DNA from: Bacteroidota bacterium
Lineage (GTDB): Bacteria > Bacteroidota > Bacteroidia > Chitinophagales > Saprospiraceae
DNA length: 64,000 bases
NCBI GenBank assembly: GCA_020160935.1
Contig: JAIUPL010000023.1
Location: 26,158-90,157, forward strand
Reading direction: 5' to 3'
Part shown: one piece after another, positions 34,652 through 43,180 of the stretch
Layout: each line of letters starts with the position of its first letter
How positions within the stretch are numbered: the stretch's first letter is position 1
Made by a program: the position numbers and the translations under genes
Notes under the pieces: model-generated
Seen by the model: the letters and a program-made list of their open reading frames with translations, nothing else
Told to the model about the DNA's origin: nothing
The model's database searches: none

Positions 34652-35341
34652 ATGCAACGAAAATTTTTCTTCCCCGTGCTGATGTTCCTCTTCATTGCTT
34701 CGGCAGCCTCTGCACAATGGAATAACGTGATTGAAACGGAACGTATGATGTCGTTCGGTAGCCGCCCCGCCTTCCGAATGGAATTTCCCAATACGGATGC
34801 GGGACTGGTAGAAGACCTTTGGAAGGATTATGCCAAGAAAAATTTTGGCGCCAAACTCAAAAAAGACAAAAAATCGGGCGAGTGGTCCGCGATGGATTTG
34901 AAATCGGCCATTATGGGCGACGATAAATTTGCCATTTATTCCACAGTGGAAAAAAATGACAAAAATTCGGCCCTCACGGTATGGTTCGACGCCGGCTCTT
35001 ATTTTCTCAACCGCCGCGACAATCCCGGCAACACGGAAGAAGTGAGCCGCGCCTTGCGCCAGTTTTATATCGATGTGCGCCGCGCAGGCATACAGGCCGA
35101 GTTGACCGCTGAAGAGAACAAACTGAAAGACCTGGACAAAAAGCAGAAAAACCTGCAAAAGGACAATGACGGCATGCGCAAGGACATCGATTCGTGGAAA
35201 GCCAAAATTGCCAAAGCCGAACAGGATATTGTGAACAACGAACGTGAACAGGAACAAAACCTGGTAAACCAGGATGCACAGCGCCGCGCCATAGAGGCCG
35301 TTCGCCAACGCCTGAACAACGTGGAAAACGAGCGTAACTAA
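34652..35341 (+). CDS. exported protein with a C-terminal coiled coil, unknown function
   Basis: 229 residues. Signal peptide about 1-20 (MQRKFFFPVLMFLFIASAASA). A folded region of roughly 110 residues follows. A long coiled coil spans about 150-229 (LTAEENKLKDLDKKQKNLQKDNDGMRKDIDSW...), ending with RLNNVENERN. I do not recognise the globular part. A periplasmic location is likely. It is transcribed divergently from the response regulator, with a candidate promoter at 34560-34587. Confidence 0.75.
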   Translation: MQRKFFFPVLMFLFIASAASAQWNNVIETERMMSFGSRPAFRMEFPNTDAGLVEDLWKDYAKKNFGAKLKKDKKSGEWSAMDLKSAIMGDDKFAIYSTVEKNDKNSALTVWFDAGSYFLNRRDNPGNTEEVSRALRQFYIDVRRAGIQAELTAEENKLKDLDKKQKNLQKDNDGMRKDIDSWKAKIAKAEQDIVNNEREQEQNLVNQDAQRRAIEAVRQRLNNVENERN

Positions 35342-35351
35342 ATCTCCGCGT

Positions 35352-35454
35352 ACGCTACGCGTTGTGTACTTTGTGAAACCTTAGGGCCCTTTGTGGTAAA
35401 AAAATTTTAACCACGAAGTACACCAAGGTTTCACAAAGGACACAACGTGTAGCG
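35352..35454. repeat. imperfect palindromic intergenic element (ctttgtgaaacc type)
   Basis: Arms (about 35352-35402 and 35403-35454) are complementary with several mismatches and almost no spacer, reading ACGCTACGCGTTGTGT then CTTTGTGAAACCTT. The arms carry the short repeated words TTTGTG and CGTG. It lies 11 bp after a stop. Weaker than the other elements. Confidence 0.8.
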
Positions 35455-35561
35455 TGTACCTGCTTTAAGAAAAGAGCCCCGATTTCATGGTTGCTTGATA
35501 ATGAGCAAGTTGGATCAATTTTCTTGAAAATTCCAGCGAAATTTTGCGCACATTTTGTTTT

Positions 35562-35603
35562 AAAACGAGCCTGAACGACCTGTTGCGTTCAGGCTCGTTT
35601 TTT
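35562..35603 (+). terminator. strong intrinsic terminator with no gene before it
   Basis: A perfect stem of about 13 bp (ACGAGCCTGAACG / CGTTCAGGCTCGT) with an 8-nt loop is flanked by A- and T-runs (35562-35577, 35586-35602). No CDS ends nearby on either strand; the last stop is at 35341. It could end the upstream transcript or a small RNA covering about 35470-35600. Confidence 0.8.
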
Positions 35604-35705
35604 AGGAGCGATACTTTTTTTTAGAAAACGGTCGTTTTTGAAAACAAACGGCGTTTGAAATCTAAAAAGCCGACACGCAAAAAGTTGCAGGATGTCGAAA
35701 AATCA

Positions 35706-35739
35706 TTTGTGCATTTTAAAACAGAATCTTTTAACTTTG
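35706..35739 (+). promoter_or_regulatory. candidate promoter for dnaB
   Basis: A -33 TTTG (35706-35709) and a -7 TAACTTTG (35732-35739) lie 22 nt apart, close to the Bacteroidota consensus. Transcription would run into the dnaB leader containing the DnaA boxes. A 60-codon ORF overlapping it (35655-35837) has no protein-like composition. Confidence 0.5.
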
Positions 35740-35896
35740 TGTTTCCCAAAATCATATCAAAAACTTTTACACTGTGGAAAATTAACCCTGGCTTTACATT
35801 AAACACCTCCTGCACCGGCCCTTGCCAAGAGTCATAATGGCCTACAATTCAAAGTGTTAAAATAATTTTCCCAACACCCAAAAGCCCTTTTTGGCA

Positions 35897-35984
35897 TGTG
35901 GATAACGCAAATACAATGTGGATAACTCCAATGGTTTTTACACTTGTCAACAGTTTTCCGGGCAGTTTTCCACAGTTATCCACC
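35897..35984. promoter_or_regulatory. cluster of four DnaA-box-like sites upstream of dnaB
   Basis: Two perfect DnaA boxes TGTGGATAA (35897-35905 and 35917-35925) face two one-mismatch boxes in the other orientation, TTTTCCACA (35966-35974) and TTATCCACC (35976-35984). An AT-rich stretch lies just before them at about 35845-35875. It could be a replication origin or a DnaA-regulated control region of dnaB. The surrounding genes do not switch strand here, which argues against a main origin. Confidence 0.6.
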
Positions 35985-36084
35985 ATACGGATTGTTTGGA
36001 AAGTGAAAAAACAAGGGCTGCAAAGTAAGTTTGTAGCCGCGCTTCAAACCTTCTCACAGAACCCCTGATTCCAACGCACTAAAT

Positions 36085-36116
36085 GAGTTCGGACTCAGGA
36101 CTTACGACTCAGGACT
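36085..36116. repeat. single-armed gtcctgag-family tract before dnaB
   Basis: The right-arm form of the family (ACTCAGGACTTACGACTC) occurs without a left partner, ending 6 bp before the dnaB start. It resembles a half element left after loss of the other arm and core. Confidence 0.8.
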
Positions 36117-36122
36117 ATAACT

Positions 36123-38930
36123 ATGGATGAATCTAGCGGCAATAATTCTTCTTATCCGTCGACCGGGCAGCGCAAGCAGCGCAATGCCAGCGGGGCCGAC
36201 AATCTTTCCAATTACGTTTTTGGAAAGATACAGCCGCAGGCCATACCTCTGGAAGAAGCGGTATTGGGCGCGCTAATGCTCGACCGCGATGCCTTGCCCA
36301 TGGTGATGGACGCCCTGCGCCCCGAAAGTTTTTATGTAGAAGCACATCAACTGATCTACCGCGCTATTATCCGGCTGTTTGAACGCTCCAATCCGGTCGA
36401 TCTGCTCACCGTCACGGAAGAACTGCGCTCCAGCGGCGACCTCGACAAGGTGGGTGGGCCTTATCAACTCGTCGAACTCAGCAACCGCGTAGCCTCTGCG
36501 GCCAATATCGAGTACCACGCCCGCATCATCGCACAAAAACACATCCAGCGCGAACTGATCAGCGTGAGCACCAAAACCATCAAAAACGCTTACGAAGACA
36601 CGACCGACGTATTCGACCTGCTCGACGACGCCGAAAAGGGCCTGTTCGCCATTACCCAGAACAACCTCAGCCGCAGTTACGAAAGTATGGGCACGCTCAG
36701 CAGCAAGGTGCTCAAGATGATCGAGGAAGTGTCGAAAAAAACCGACGGTCTCACAGGTGTACCTACCGGCTTCACCGACCTCGACCGACTCACTTCCGGC
36801 TGGCAGCCCTCCGACCTGATTATTGTGGCGGCCCGTCCGGGTATGGGTAAAACCTCGTTCGTACTGGCCGTAGCCCTCAATGCCGCCCGCGATTTCAACA
36901 AAGGCGTGGCGCTGTTTTCGCTCGAAATGGCCTCTACACAGTTGGTACAGCGCCTAATTTCGATGGAAGCCGAAATTTCCGGCTCCAAAATGCGCAATGG
37001 CAAACTCGAAGACTACGAATGGCAGCAACTGCAATCGACCGTCGAACGGCTCAATTCCGTGCCCATCTACATCGACGATACGCCCGCTATCAACATCTTC
37101 GAACTGCGCGCCAAATGCCGCCGCCTCAAACAACAACACGACATTCAACTCGTCATCATCGACTACCTCCAACTGATGACCGGCGGCGGAGAAAGCACCA
37201 AAAACGGCAACCGCGAACAGGAAATTTCCAGCATCTCCCGTGCCCTGAAATCACTGGCCAAGGAACTGAGCGTGCCCGTCATCGCCCTGTCGCAGTTGAG
37301 CCGTGCCGTGGAAACGCGGGGTGGCAGCAAGCGGCCGCAGTTGAGCGATTTGAGGGAATGCGTTACGGGCGATACCTTGATTTCATTGTGCGATGGAACA
37401 CGCCGCCCTATATCTGAGTGTGTGGGTGAGCGTCTGGAAGTCTGGTCTATTGATGTTCAGACACAAAAAATCGTTCCCCAAACGACCGATCTGATTTGGG
37501 AAGTTGGCACAAAGCCTGTATACCAAATCACCATGCAAAGCGGCCGCACACTCCGTGCTACTGCTGAACACCGGTTGCTAACCCTGGAAGGATGGAAAAT
37601 ACTGGGTACAATGGAAGCGGGACAACGAATTGCAGTGCCTCGAAAAACACCTGGTTCAGTCGCAAAAGAGGAGGCCGATGAACAGGAATTGATACTTCTC
37701 GCTCATATGATCGGCGACGGCAGTTATTTGTCGGGTCAACCTCTCCGGTACACCACTTCTTGTGAAGAGCATAGTTCAGTGGTGAAAAAGGCTGCTGAAA
37801 TACGTTTTAACTGCACAGTTAACAGACACGAAGGAAAGGGGAATTGGCACCAACTGGTTTTTAGTGGAAATGGTAACCGATGGGCTCCAATGGGGCTGAA
37901 CAAATGGCTGCGTGACCTGGGCATTTTCAACCAACGTTCTCATGAAAAACGGGTTCCTGAGTTTGTTTTCAAATTGTCAGATCAACAAATTGCTTTTTTC
38001 CTGAAACACCTTTGGGCAACGGATGGTACCATGTACACGCCCAAAAGCCAAGATTCAAGAACTTCTTCCAGGATTGTTTTTAGCACAAATAGTAGGCAAT
38101 TGGCTGATGATGTACTGCATTTGCTATCTAGATTGGCCGTATTTGCCAGAATACGTATTGCCACTCAAAAAGCAGCATATCGCACTATGTACTGCGTCGA
38201 AGTAACCGGAGTAGACCAACAAAGGTCATTTCTCAAAAAAGTTGGCGCATTTGGAGCGAAAGAGACTCAGGCTGAAAAAATGAGTATTTATTTATCCGGC
38301 AAAAAAAGTAATACCAATCTGGACACGATTCCTGTTGAAATTTTCGAGCAAGTGAAGTCCAGAATGAAACAACAAGGTATATCACATCGTGCTATGGCAG
38401 ATAAACGTGGCACCGCTTATGGAGGAAAGGCTCATTTTTCTTTTGCCCCATCTCGCAACGTACTTTCTGGATATGCACAACTGCTGGATGATCCATTTCT
38501 CACAACATTGGCAGAAAGCGACATTTACTGGGATGCCGTCAAAAGTATTGACTATGCTGGTGAAGAACCCGTGTTTGACCTGAGCGTTCCGGATTATCAT
38601 GCCTGGATTGCGAACGATATTTTTTCCCATAATTCCGGTGCAATCGAGCAGGATGCAGACATCGTGTCCTTCATTTACCGCCCGGAATACTACCAGATTC
38701 TGGAAGATGAAAACGGTCAAAGTCTGAAAGGAATCGCCGAATACATCGTGGCCAAACACCGTAACGGCGCCCTGGATACCGTAAAACTGAAATTCACCGA
38801 CAACTTCGCCAAATTCGGCAACCTTGACGACCCGACTTTCGCCGGCCTCAGCGACCCCCTCACCGGACCGTTCCAACCCAGTGTTATTACGAGGGGATCG
38901 AGGATGAATGACGAGGATATACCCTTCTAA
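36123..38930 (+). CDS. dnaB: replicative DNA helicase DnaB carrying an intein
   Basis: 935 residues; without the 425-residue intein (413-837) the mature helicase would be 510 residues, the normal size. Extein: N-terminal domain about 35-140 (PQAIPLEEAVLGALMLDRDALP), linker, RecA-like ATPase with Walker A ARPGMGKTS and Walker B IQLVIIDYLQLM. After splicing, DLRE joins SGAIEQDADIVSFIYR, the conserved DnaB motif. It unwinds DNA ahead of the replication fork. A candidate promoter and a DnaA-box cluster lie upstream. The stop is followed immediately by a gtgagag-family element. Confidence 0.97.
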   Translation: MDESSGNNSSYPSTGQRKQRNASGADNLSNYVFGKIQPQAIPLEEAVLGALMLDRDALPMVMDALRPESFYVEAHQLIYRAIIRLFERSNPVDLLTVTEELRSSGDLDKVGGPYQLVELSNRVASAANIEYHARIIAQKHIQRELISVSTKTIKNAYEDTTDVFDLLDDAEKGLFAITQNNLSRSYESMGTLSSKVLKMIEEVSKKTDGLTGVPTGFTDLDRLTSGWQPSDLIIVAARPGMGKTSFVLAVALNAARDFNKGVALFSLEMASTQLVQRLISMEAEISGSKMRNGKLEDYEWQQLQSTVERLNSVPIYIDDTPAINIFELRAKCRRLKQQHDIQLVIIDYLQLMTGGGESTKNGNREQEISSISRALKSLAKELSVPVIALSQLSRAVETRGGSKRPQLSDLRECVTGDTLISLCDGTRRPISECVGERLEVWSIDVQTQKIVPQTTDLIWEVGTKPVYQITMQSGRTLRATAEHRLLTLEGWKILGTMEAGQRIAVPRKTPGSVAKEEADEQELILLAHMIGDGSYLSGQPLRYTTSCEEHSSVVKKAAEIRFNCTVNRHEGKGNWHQLVFSGNGNRWAPMGLNKWLRDLGIFNQRSHEKRVPEFVFKLSDQQIAFFLKHLWATDGTMYTPKSQDSRTSSRIVFSTNSRQLADDVLHLLSRLAVFARIRIATQKAAYRTMYCVEVTGVDQQRSFLKKVGAFGAKETQAEKMSIYLSGKKSNTNLDTIPVEIFEQVKSRMKQQGISHRAMADKRGTAYGGKAHFSFAPSRNVLSGYAQLLDDPFLTTLAESDIYWDAVKSIDYAGEEPVFDLSVPDYHAWIANDIFSHNSGAIEQDADIVSFIYRPEYYQILEDENGQSLKGIAEYIVAKHRNGALDTVKLKFTDNFAKFGNLDDPTFAGLSDPLTGPFQPSVITRGSRMNDEDIPF
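37359..38633 (+). other. DnaB intein with LAGLIDADG homing endonuclease (in-frame within dnaB)
   Basis: 425 residues, Cys413 to Asn837. Block A CVTGDTLISLCDG begins with the nucleophilic Cys. Block B has RATAEHRLLT. Blocks F/G read PVFDLSVPDYHAWIANDIFSHN, with the penultimate His and final Asn followed by Ser838. The two endonuclease motifs are LLAHMIGDGS and FLKHLWATDG, both with acidic residues, so the homing domain looks intact. The insertion site is the conserved RE/SGAIEQDAD position also used by cyanobacterial DnaB inteins. Codon use is visibly more AT-rich than in the extein, which suggests transfer. Confidence 0.96.
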
Positions 38931-39131
38931 AGAGTGTGAGAAGGTGAGAGATGTGAGAGAGTGAGAGAAGTGAGAGGATGAGAGATGTGAGAGCCCATTT
39001 AGATTACTCCTACATTTGATTGGCCTGTTTTTATACATTTTGAAAGTTTTTAGCGAAGCGGTACACTCTACGAACTCTCACATCTCTCACCCTCTCACTC
39101 TCTCACTCTCTCACATCTCTCACCTCTAATA
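38931..39131. repeat. large gtgagag-family element with the conserved inner core, inverse of 27497
   Basis: Fills the entire gap from the dnaB stop to the pnuC start. GTGAGAG-type units on the left (to about 38990) face CTCTCACATC-type units on the right (39076-39127). The inner region 38991-39077 is the reverse complement, at about 88% identity, of the core at 27552-27640, including the block GGTACACTCTACGAACTC. Confidence 0.93.
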
Positions 39132-39725
39132 ATGCTCGACCAACTCCTCTCCGGCCTCTACGCTACCACCCCGCTTGAGTTCGTAGCGGTCATTTTCGGG
39201 ATCATCAGCGTGATGTTATCCCGCATCGAACACATTGGTGTGTACCCCACAGGCATCATCAATACTGGTATATACATTTACCTGAGTATCATAGCCGGAT
39301 TGTATGCAGAAGCGAGTGTGAATATTTATTACACCGTGATGAGCATTATCGGATGGGTGATGTGGGCCAGGAAGCAGGAAGACGGTGAAAAATTGCACAT
39401 CACGGCTTCTACACCCACAGAATGGCGCAATGCCTTGCTCTTTTTTGCTGTATTCTGGATAATCCTTTGGTATGTACTGAAAACATTCACCAATAGTACG
39501 GTGCCCCTGGCCGACGCCTTTGCCTCTGCCACGGCCTATACCGGCATGTGGCTTATGGCGCGCAAAAAACTCGAAAACTGGCTGTGGTGGATCGCAACCA
39601 ACATTGCAGCCATCCCCCTGTACTTCATCAAAGGATATGTATTTACCAGTTTTCAGTACCTCGTTTTTCTGGTACTGGCCGTGATGGGCTGGGTGGAATG
39701 GAGGGCGCGTGCAACACGGATTTGA
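39132..39725 (+). CDS. pnuC: PnuC-family nicotinamide riboside transporter
   Basis: 197 residues with about seven membrane helices. Recognised by the family pattern EFVAVIFGIISVMLSRIEH near the start, a GWVMWARK motif, and the late TNIAAIPLYFIKGYVFTSFQYLVFLVLAVMGWVEW stretch. PnuC takes up nicotinamide riboside (or a related vitamin) by facilitated diffusion. The last codons read ACACGGATT-TGA: the protein's Thr-Arg-Ile tail is a copy of the repeat unit that makes up the next element's arms. It is separated from convergent mnmH only by that element. Confidence 0.92.
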   Translation: MLDQLLSGLYATTPLEFVAVIFGIISVMLSRIEHIGVYPTGIINTGIYIYLSIIAGLYAEASVNIYYTVMSIIGWVMWARKQEDGEKLHITASTPTEWRNALLFFAVFWIILWYVLKTFTNSTVPLADAFASATAYTGMWLMARKKLENWLWWIATNIAAIPLYFIKGYVFTSFQYLVFLVLAVMGWVEWRARATRI

Positions 39726-39843
39726 AACACGGATTACGCGGATATAAACGGATTTACACAGATTGATCTGGAGCAAGTGAACAAATTTCTCTTCACCTCC
39801 ATCCAATCTGTGTAAATCCGTTTATATCCGCGTAATCCGTGTT
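39726..39843. repeat. palindromic intergenic element, acggattac family
   Basis: Perfect 40-bp arms (39726-39765, 39804-39843) with a 38-nt spacer, reading AACACGGATTACGCGG, then ATATAAACGGATTTACAC. The left arm begins one base after the pnuC stop. The right arm encodes the last seven residues and stop of mnmH. It is related to the element at 33127-33243. Confidence 0.96.
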
Positions 39844-40853
39844 ACAAGGTCCCGCGCAATCCGCTCCGCATCCCCAAACTCGTACTCCAGCATCTGTATC
39901 TGTTTGGAAGCATAACTCTCCAGGCCGTGCTGGTACGTTTTGTCGTAATAACGCAAGGCTATTCGTGCAGCAGTGGCATAATCATCAACGGCCAATGCCT
40001 CCAGCGCCGCTTTCAGGTGTTGTCCGCCGAGTTTTTTATCGATGCGTCTGAAGGCGGCTTCCAGTTCCGATTTATCCGTACGCACATAGTCGCGCAGGAG
40101 GTTGTCGATACGCGCCTGTTCCGGAATTTGAATGTTATACAAAGGCGATTGTCGCATATAATGCCAGAAAGCGGGCGGAATATACACCCTGCCGATGCTG
40201 CGGCTTTCATTTTCCAGCCATACGCGCCGTGTGGGGTCGAGTACTCGCAACGCATGAAACAGGTCATTTTCAAACTGTTCCACGGTTGGTTGTTCCGGCT
40301 CGCCGATGCTGCCAAATGCCGAGCCTTTGTGGTGGGCGAGGGCTTCCAGGTCGATGATTTGTTCGCCCAGCAAGGCCAGTTGGTGCAGCACCTGCGTTTT
40401 GCCGCTGCCGGTACGGCCGCCAACGATGCATATTTGAAGTTGTGTTTCCAGAAAACTGTTCAGCACAAACTGTCGGTACTGTTTGTATCCGCCTTTCAGG
40501 GTCACCACGTCAAAACCTGCCTGTCGCATCAGCCAGGCCATGCTGCCGCTGCGTTGTCCGCCGCGCCAGCAGTGGATGGCAAGTCGGCGATCAGGAGCCA
40601 GTCGGCGGGCGCTGCGTACAAATTCGCCCATTTTGGGCCCCACGATGTCGAGCCCCATTTCCATCGCCTCTTCGGCGCTGCGCTGTTTGTAGCAGGTACC
40701 CACCCGTGCCCGTTCCTCATCGGAAAACAAAGGAAAACGCAGGGCGCCCGGAATATGCCCATGGTGGTATTCGCCCGGCGAACGCACGTCTAGCAAAACC
40801 CTACCCGCGGCGCATTCGTTTAAAAATTCAGAAACATCGAGGCGCTGATCCAT
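39822..40853 (-). CDS. mnmH: tRNA 2-selenouridine synthase
   Basis: 343 residues. Rhodanese domain about 1-125 with the reactive Cys95 in AIHCWRGGQRSGSMAW; a P-loop domain follows, with GGRTGSGKTQ at about 145-154. The enzyme converts 2-thiouridine-34 to geranyl- and selenouridine in tRNAs. The last residues, VTRITRI, are encoded by the right arm of the palindromic element; the end of the protein is therefore repeat-derived. It starts 6 bp after the glycosyltransferase stop, so the two are one operon on the minus strand. Confidence 0.95.
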   Translation of the reverse strand: MDQRLDVSEFLNECAAGRVLLDVRSPGEYHHGHIPGALRFPLFSDEERARVGTCYKQRSAEEAMEMGLDIVGPKMGEFVRSARRLAPDRRLAIHCWRGGQRSGSMAWLMRQAGFDVVTLKGGYKQYRQFVLNSFLETQLQICIVGGRTGSGKTQVLHQLALLGEQIIDLEALAHHKGSAFGSIGEPEQPTVEQFENDLFHALRVLDPTRRVWLENESRSIGRVYIPPAFWHYMRQSPLYNIQIPEQARIDNLLRDYVRTDKSELEAAFRRIDKKLGGQHLKAALEALAVDDYATAARIALRYYDKTYQHGLESYASKQIQMLEYEFGDAERIARDLVTRITRI

Positions 40854-40859
40854 TTCCTA

Positions 40860-41900
40860 TCATTTTAATGACAAGAATTTTTCCCCCTGCGCTTCCGGCA
40901 CAAATACTGGCGCTTCTGCGTGCAAACTTTCCCCGTTCAGTATTTTTTCATAGAGCCGCAGGTAGTCGTCGGCCATGCGCCGGGCCGAAAAATGTTCGAT
41001 GGCATAGTCCTGGCAGCGCTGCCGGTCGTACTGGTCGGCTTCCTTGACGGCCTGGATAATTTCCGTTTTTTTACCCGACAGAAACCCGACTTCCGACTGA
41101 AAAGCATCGACGCGGCCGTTCCACTTGCGGTCGGGATAGAGGTAAGGTTTGCTGCCCAGCAGTTCGGGCAGGGAGCCGTATGGCGTACCAAAAACCGGAC
41201 ATCCGAAATACAGGCTTTCGATGATGGCCAGTCCGAAAGGCTCGTGCCACAACACCGGAAAAATCAGACCTTTTGAAGCCTGGAGAATCGCATTTTTCCC
41301 ATCGCCTCCCAGCATGCCATGGAAGCGCACCTGCGGAGAGAGCGTGATGCGCAGGCCCATACTGAAATTGACCCGGCTTCCGCCGATGACGTGCAGGCGC
41401 ACACCGGCCTTGTCGGCTACATCGATGGCGCCGCGCACATTTTTCACGCGCCAGGCCGCATTGCCCAGGAAGTGAAAATACAGGCGCTTGTTTTGCGTCA
41501 TCGGCTTGCCGTAGTCGTCGAAGTCGATGCCATTGTACACAAAAGCCTCGGCGCCATGGCGTTTGGCGTGGTTGTGCGATACGAACACCACGTTTTTCGG
41601 AAAGGTTTTAGCCGAATTACTATTGCCGTGTACCGTAGTAAGGTGTGGCACCGGCAGGGTTTCATTTATTTCAAAATGGAAATGCGCCAGGTCGGTATCG
41701 GCAGGAATCTGCTCGGAAAAGGACTTTTTTTCGTCTATTTCGATCACTTTGGCAAAAGGGCAGGTAGAGTCCTTTTTTACCAAAAAAGTAACTGAATGCC
41801 CCTGTTTGCTCAATTCCTTTCCCAGCCACCAGATGATACGCTCGGTACCTCCGTAGGCATGCACAGGAATGGTTGTATTATTGGCGATTAAAATGTTCAT
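40860..41900 (-). CDS. GT4-family glycosyltransferase
   Basis: 346 residues from the MNILIANNTTIPVHAYGGTER start (ATG at 41900); an upstream extension to 41987 lacks family support. GT-B fold: the opening GGTERIIWWLGKELSKQGH is the nucleotide-sugar donor family's N-terminal motif; the C-terminal half has EPFGLAIIESLYFGCPVFGTPYGSLPELL with the E-x7-E pair. No membrane segment. It transfers a sugar to an unknown acceptor. Its neighbour mnmH suggests no pathway. Confidence 0.92.
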   Translation of the reverse strand: MNILIANNTTIPVHAYGGTERIIWWLGKELSKQGHSVTFLVKKDSTCPFAKVIEIDEKKSFSEQIPADTDLAHFHFEINETLPVPHLTTVHGNSNSAKTFPKNVVFVSHNHAKRHGAEAFVYNGIDFDDYGKPMTQNKRLYFHFLGNAAWRVKNVRGAIDVADKAGVRLHVIGGSRVNFSMGLRITLSPQVRFHGMLGGDGKNAILQASKGLIFPVLWHEPFGLAIIESLYFGCPVFGTPYGSLPELLGSKPYLYPDRKWNGRVDAFQSEVGFLSGKKTEIIQAVKEADQYDRQRCQDYAIEHFSARRMADDYLRLYEKILNGESLHAEAPVFVPEAQGEKFLSLK

Positions 41901-42158
41901 TGGCAGGTAAATAAAAACCGGAAGGTTGTGCCAGGGTAAAAATAGTTCATTGGCAAAGGAGTAAACACCCGGTTTTGTTTGTCGCAAATGTCAACAATCC
42001 CCACCATATCCGTATCCGAAAGCAAAAGAAGAATTTTTGAGGTAAGGGAAGTAAATTTTACCCGAATAGCGGCCAGGATTGTGGAACTTTTAGAAAAAAT
42101 AACGCCACAACAATCACTTACGCCGCCAGAATACCGATCTTTGTGCGGAAAAACGCTT

Positions 42159-43013
42159 ATGAAAGATCAGCAAGCCCACCACCACCCGATCACGCAGGAT
42201 GATCTGGACGCTATCGCCCTCGAAAATTTCCAAAAAGAAAAAGCCGATAAAGCCGCCATCGTAAAAGACTGGCTGCCCCGCTACACTGGCATGCCGCTCG
42301 AAAAATTCGGAGAATATATCCTGCTCGTCAATTTTGGCGGCTATGTCAAAGCCTTCGCCGACCAGCACGACGTACCCATCTACGGTTCCGACCGACCCAT
42401 GCAGGCCGCTACGGCCGATGGCATCACCATCATCAATTTCGGGATTGGCAGCCCCAATGCCGGCCTGGTGATCGACCTGCTGGAAGCCATTCAACCTAAA
42501 GCAGTGTTGTTCCTGGGTAAATGCGGCGGCTTGAAAAACAAGAAAAACAACAACGGCGATTTTATCCTGCCCATCGCTGCCATTCGTGGCGAGGGTACCA
42601 GCAATGACTACCTGCCGCCTGAAGTGCCTGCCCTGCCTGCCTTCGCCTTGCAAAAAGCGGTATCCACTACCATTCGCGACTACGAACGCGACTACTGGAC
42701 CGGCGTGGTCTACACCACCAACAAACGCGTGTGGGAACACCGCGAAGACTTCAAACAGAAACTCCGCGACCTGCGCTGTATGGCCATCGATATGGAAACA
42801 GCCACCATCTTCGTCGCCGCTTTCAAAAACTCGATGCCCGCCGGCGCGCTCCTGCTCGTGAGCGATATGCCTATGACCAAAGAAGGGGTAAAAACGGAAG
42901 CCAGCGACAAGGTCGTGACGGCCAATTTCGCGCAAATGCACCTCGCTATAGGGGTCGATTCCCTGAAGCAATTGATGAATAAAGGAGAGACGGTGAAGCA
43001 CTTGCGGTTTTAG
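42159..43013 (+). CDS. amn: AMP nucleosidase
   Basis: 284 residues from the ATG at 42159; the reading frame is open back to 41979 but family members of this group start near ...KDWLPRYTGMPLEKFG. It splits AMP to adenine and ribose 5-phosphate. Purine phosphorylase fold: ILLVNFGGYVKAF, GIGSPNAGLVIDLLEAI, VLFLGKCGGLK and the conserved DMETATIF block with the catalytic Glu and Asp in LVSDMPMT. A -7-like GATCTTTG just before this start supports it. The stop codon TAG joins directly the next palindrome. Confidence 0.93.
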   Translation: MKDQQAHHHPITQDDLDAIALENFQKEKADKAAIVKDWLPRYTGMPLEKFGEYILLVNFGGYVKAFADQHDVPIYGSDRPMQAATADGITIINFGIGSPNAGLVIDLLEAIQPKAVLFLGKCGGLKNKKNNNGDFILPIAAIRGEGTSNDYLPPEVPALPAFALQKAVSTTIRDYERDYWTGVVYTTNKRVWEHREDFKQKLRDLRCMAIDMETATIFVAAFKNSMPAGALLLVSDMPMTKEGVKTEASDKVVTANFAQMHLAIGVDSLKQLMNKGETVKHLRF

Positions 43014-43180
43014 AGGGTGAGAAAGTGAGAGGGTGAGAGGGTGAGAGTCCGTAGAGTGGACCGCTTCGCTCTTTTTAGCCAGATAATACTGGAGCGAAGT
43101 GGTCCACTCTACGGACTCTCACCCTCTCACTTTCTCACTCTCTCACCCTCTCACTCTCTCACTCTCTCACATTCTCACCT
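43014..43180. repeat. palindromic intergenic element, gtgagag family, GTAGAGTNNACC core
   Basis: It fills the gap between two convergent genes from one stop (TAG, 43011-43013) to the other (43181-43183). Left arm 43014-43070 and right arm 43092 to about 43150 match almost perfectly: GAGGGTGAGAAAGTGAGAG units, then GTCCGTAGAGTGGACCGCT. A 21-nt spacer follows the core. The right arm has additional CTCTCAC units out to 43180. Confidence 0.96.

Noticed and set aside
35655..35837. 60-codon ORF upstream of dnaB
   Set aside because: It overlaps a candidate promoter, has a Lys/Phe-rich composition caused by AT-rich DNA, and no ribosome binding site.
35840..36000. Calling the DnaA-box cluster the chromosomal origin
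   Set aside because: Genes on both sides run mostly on the same strand, and skew cannot be computed here; kept only as a candidate.
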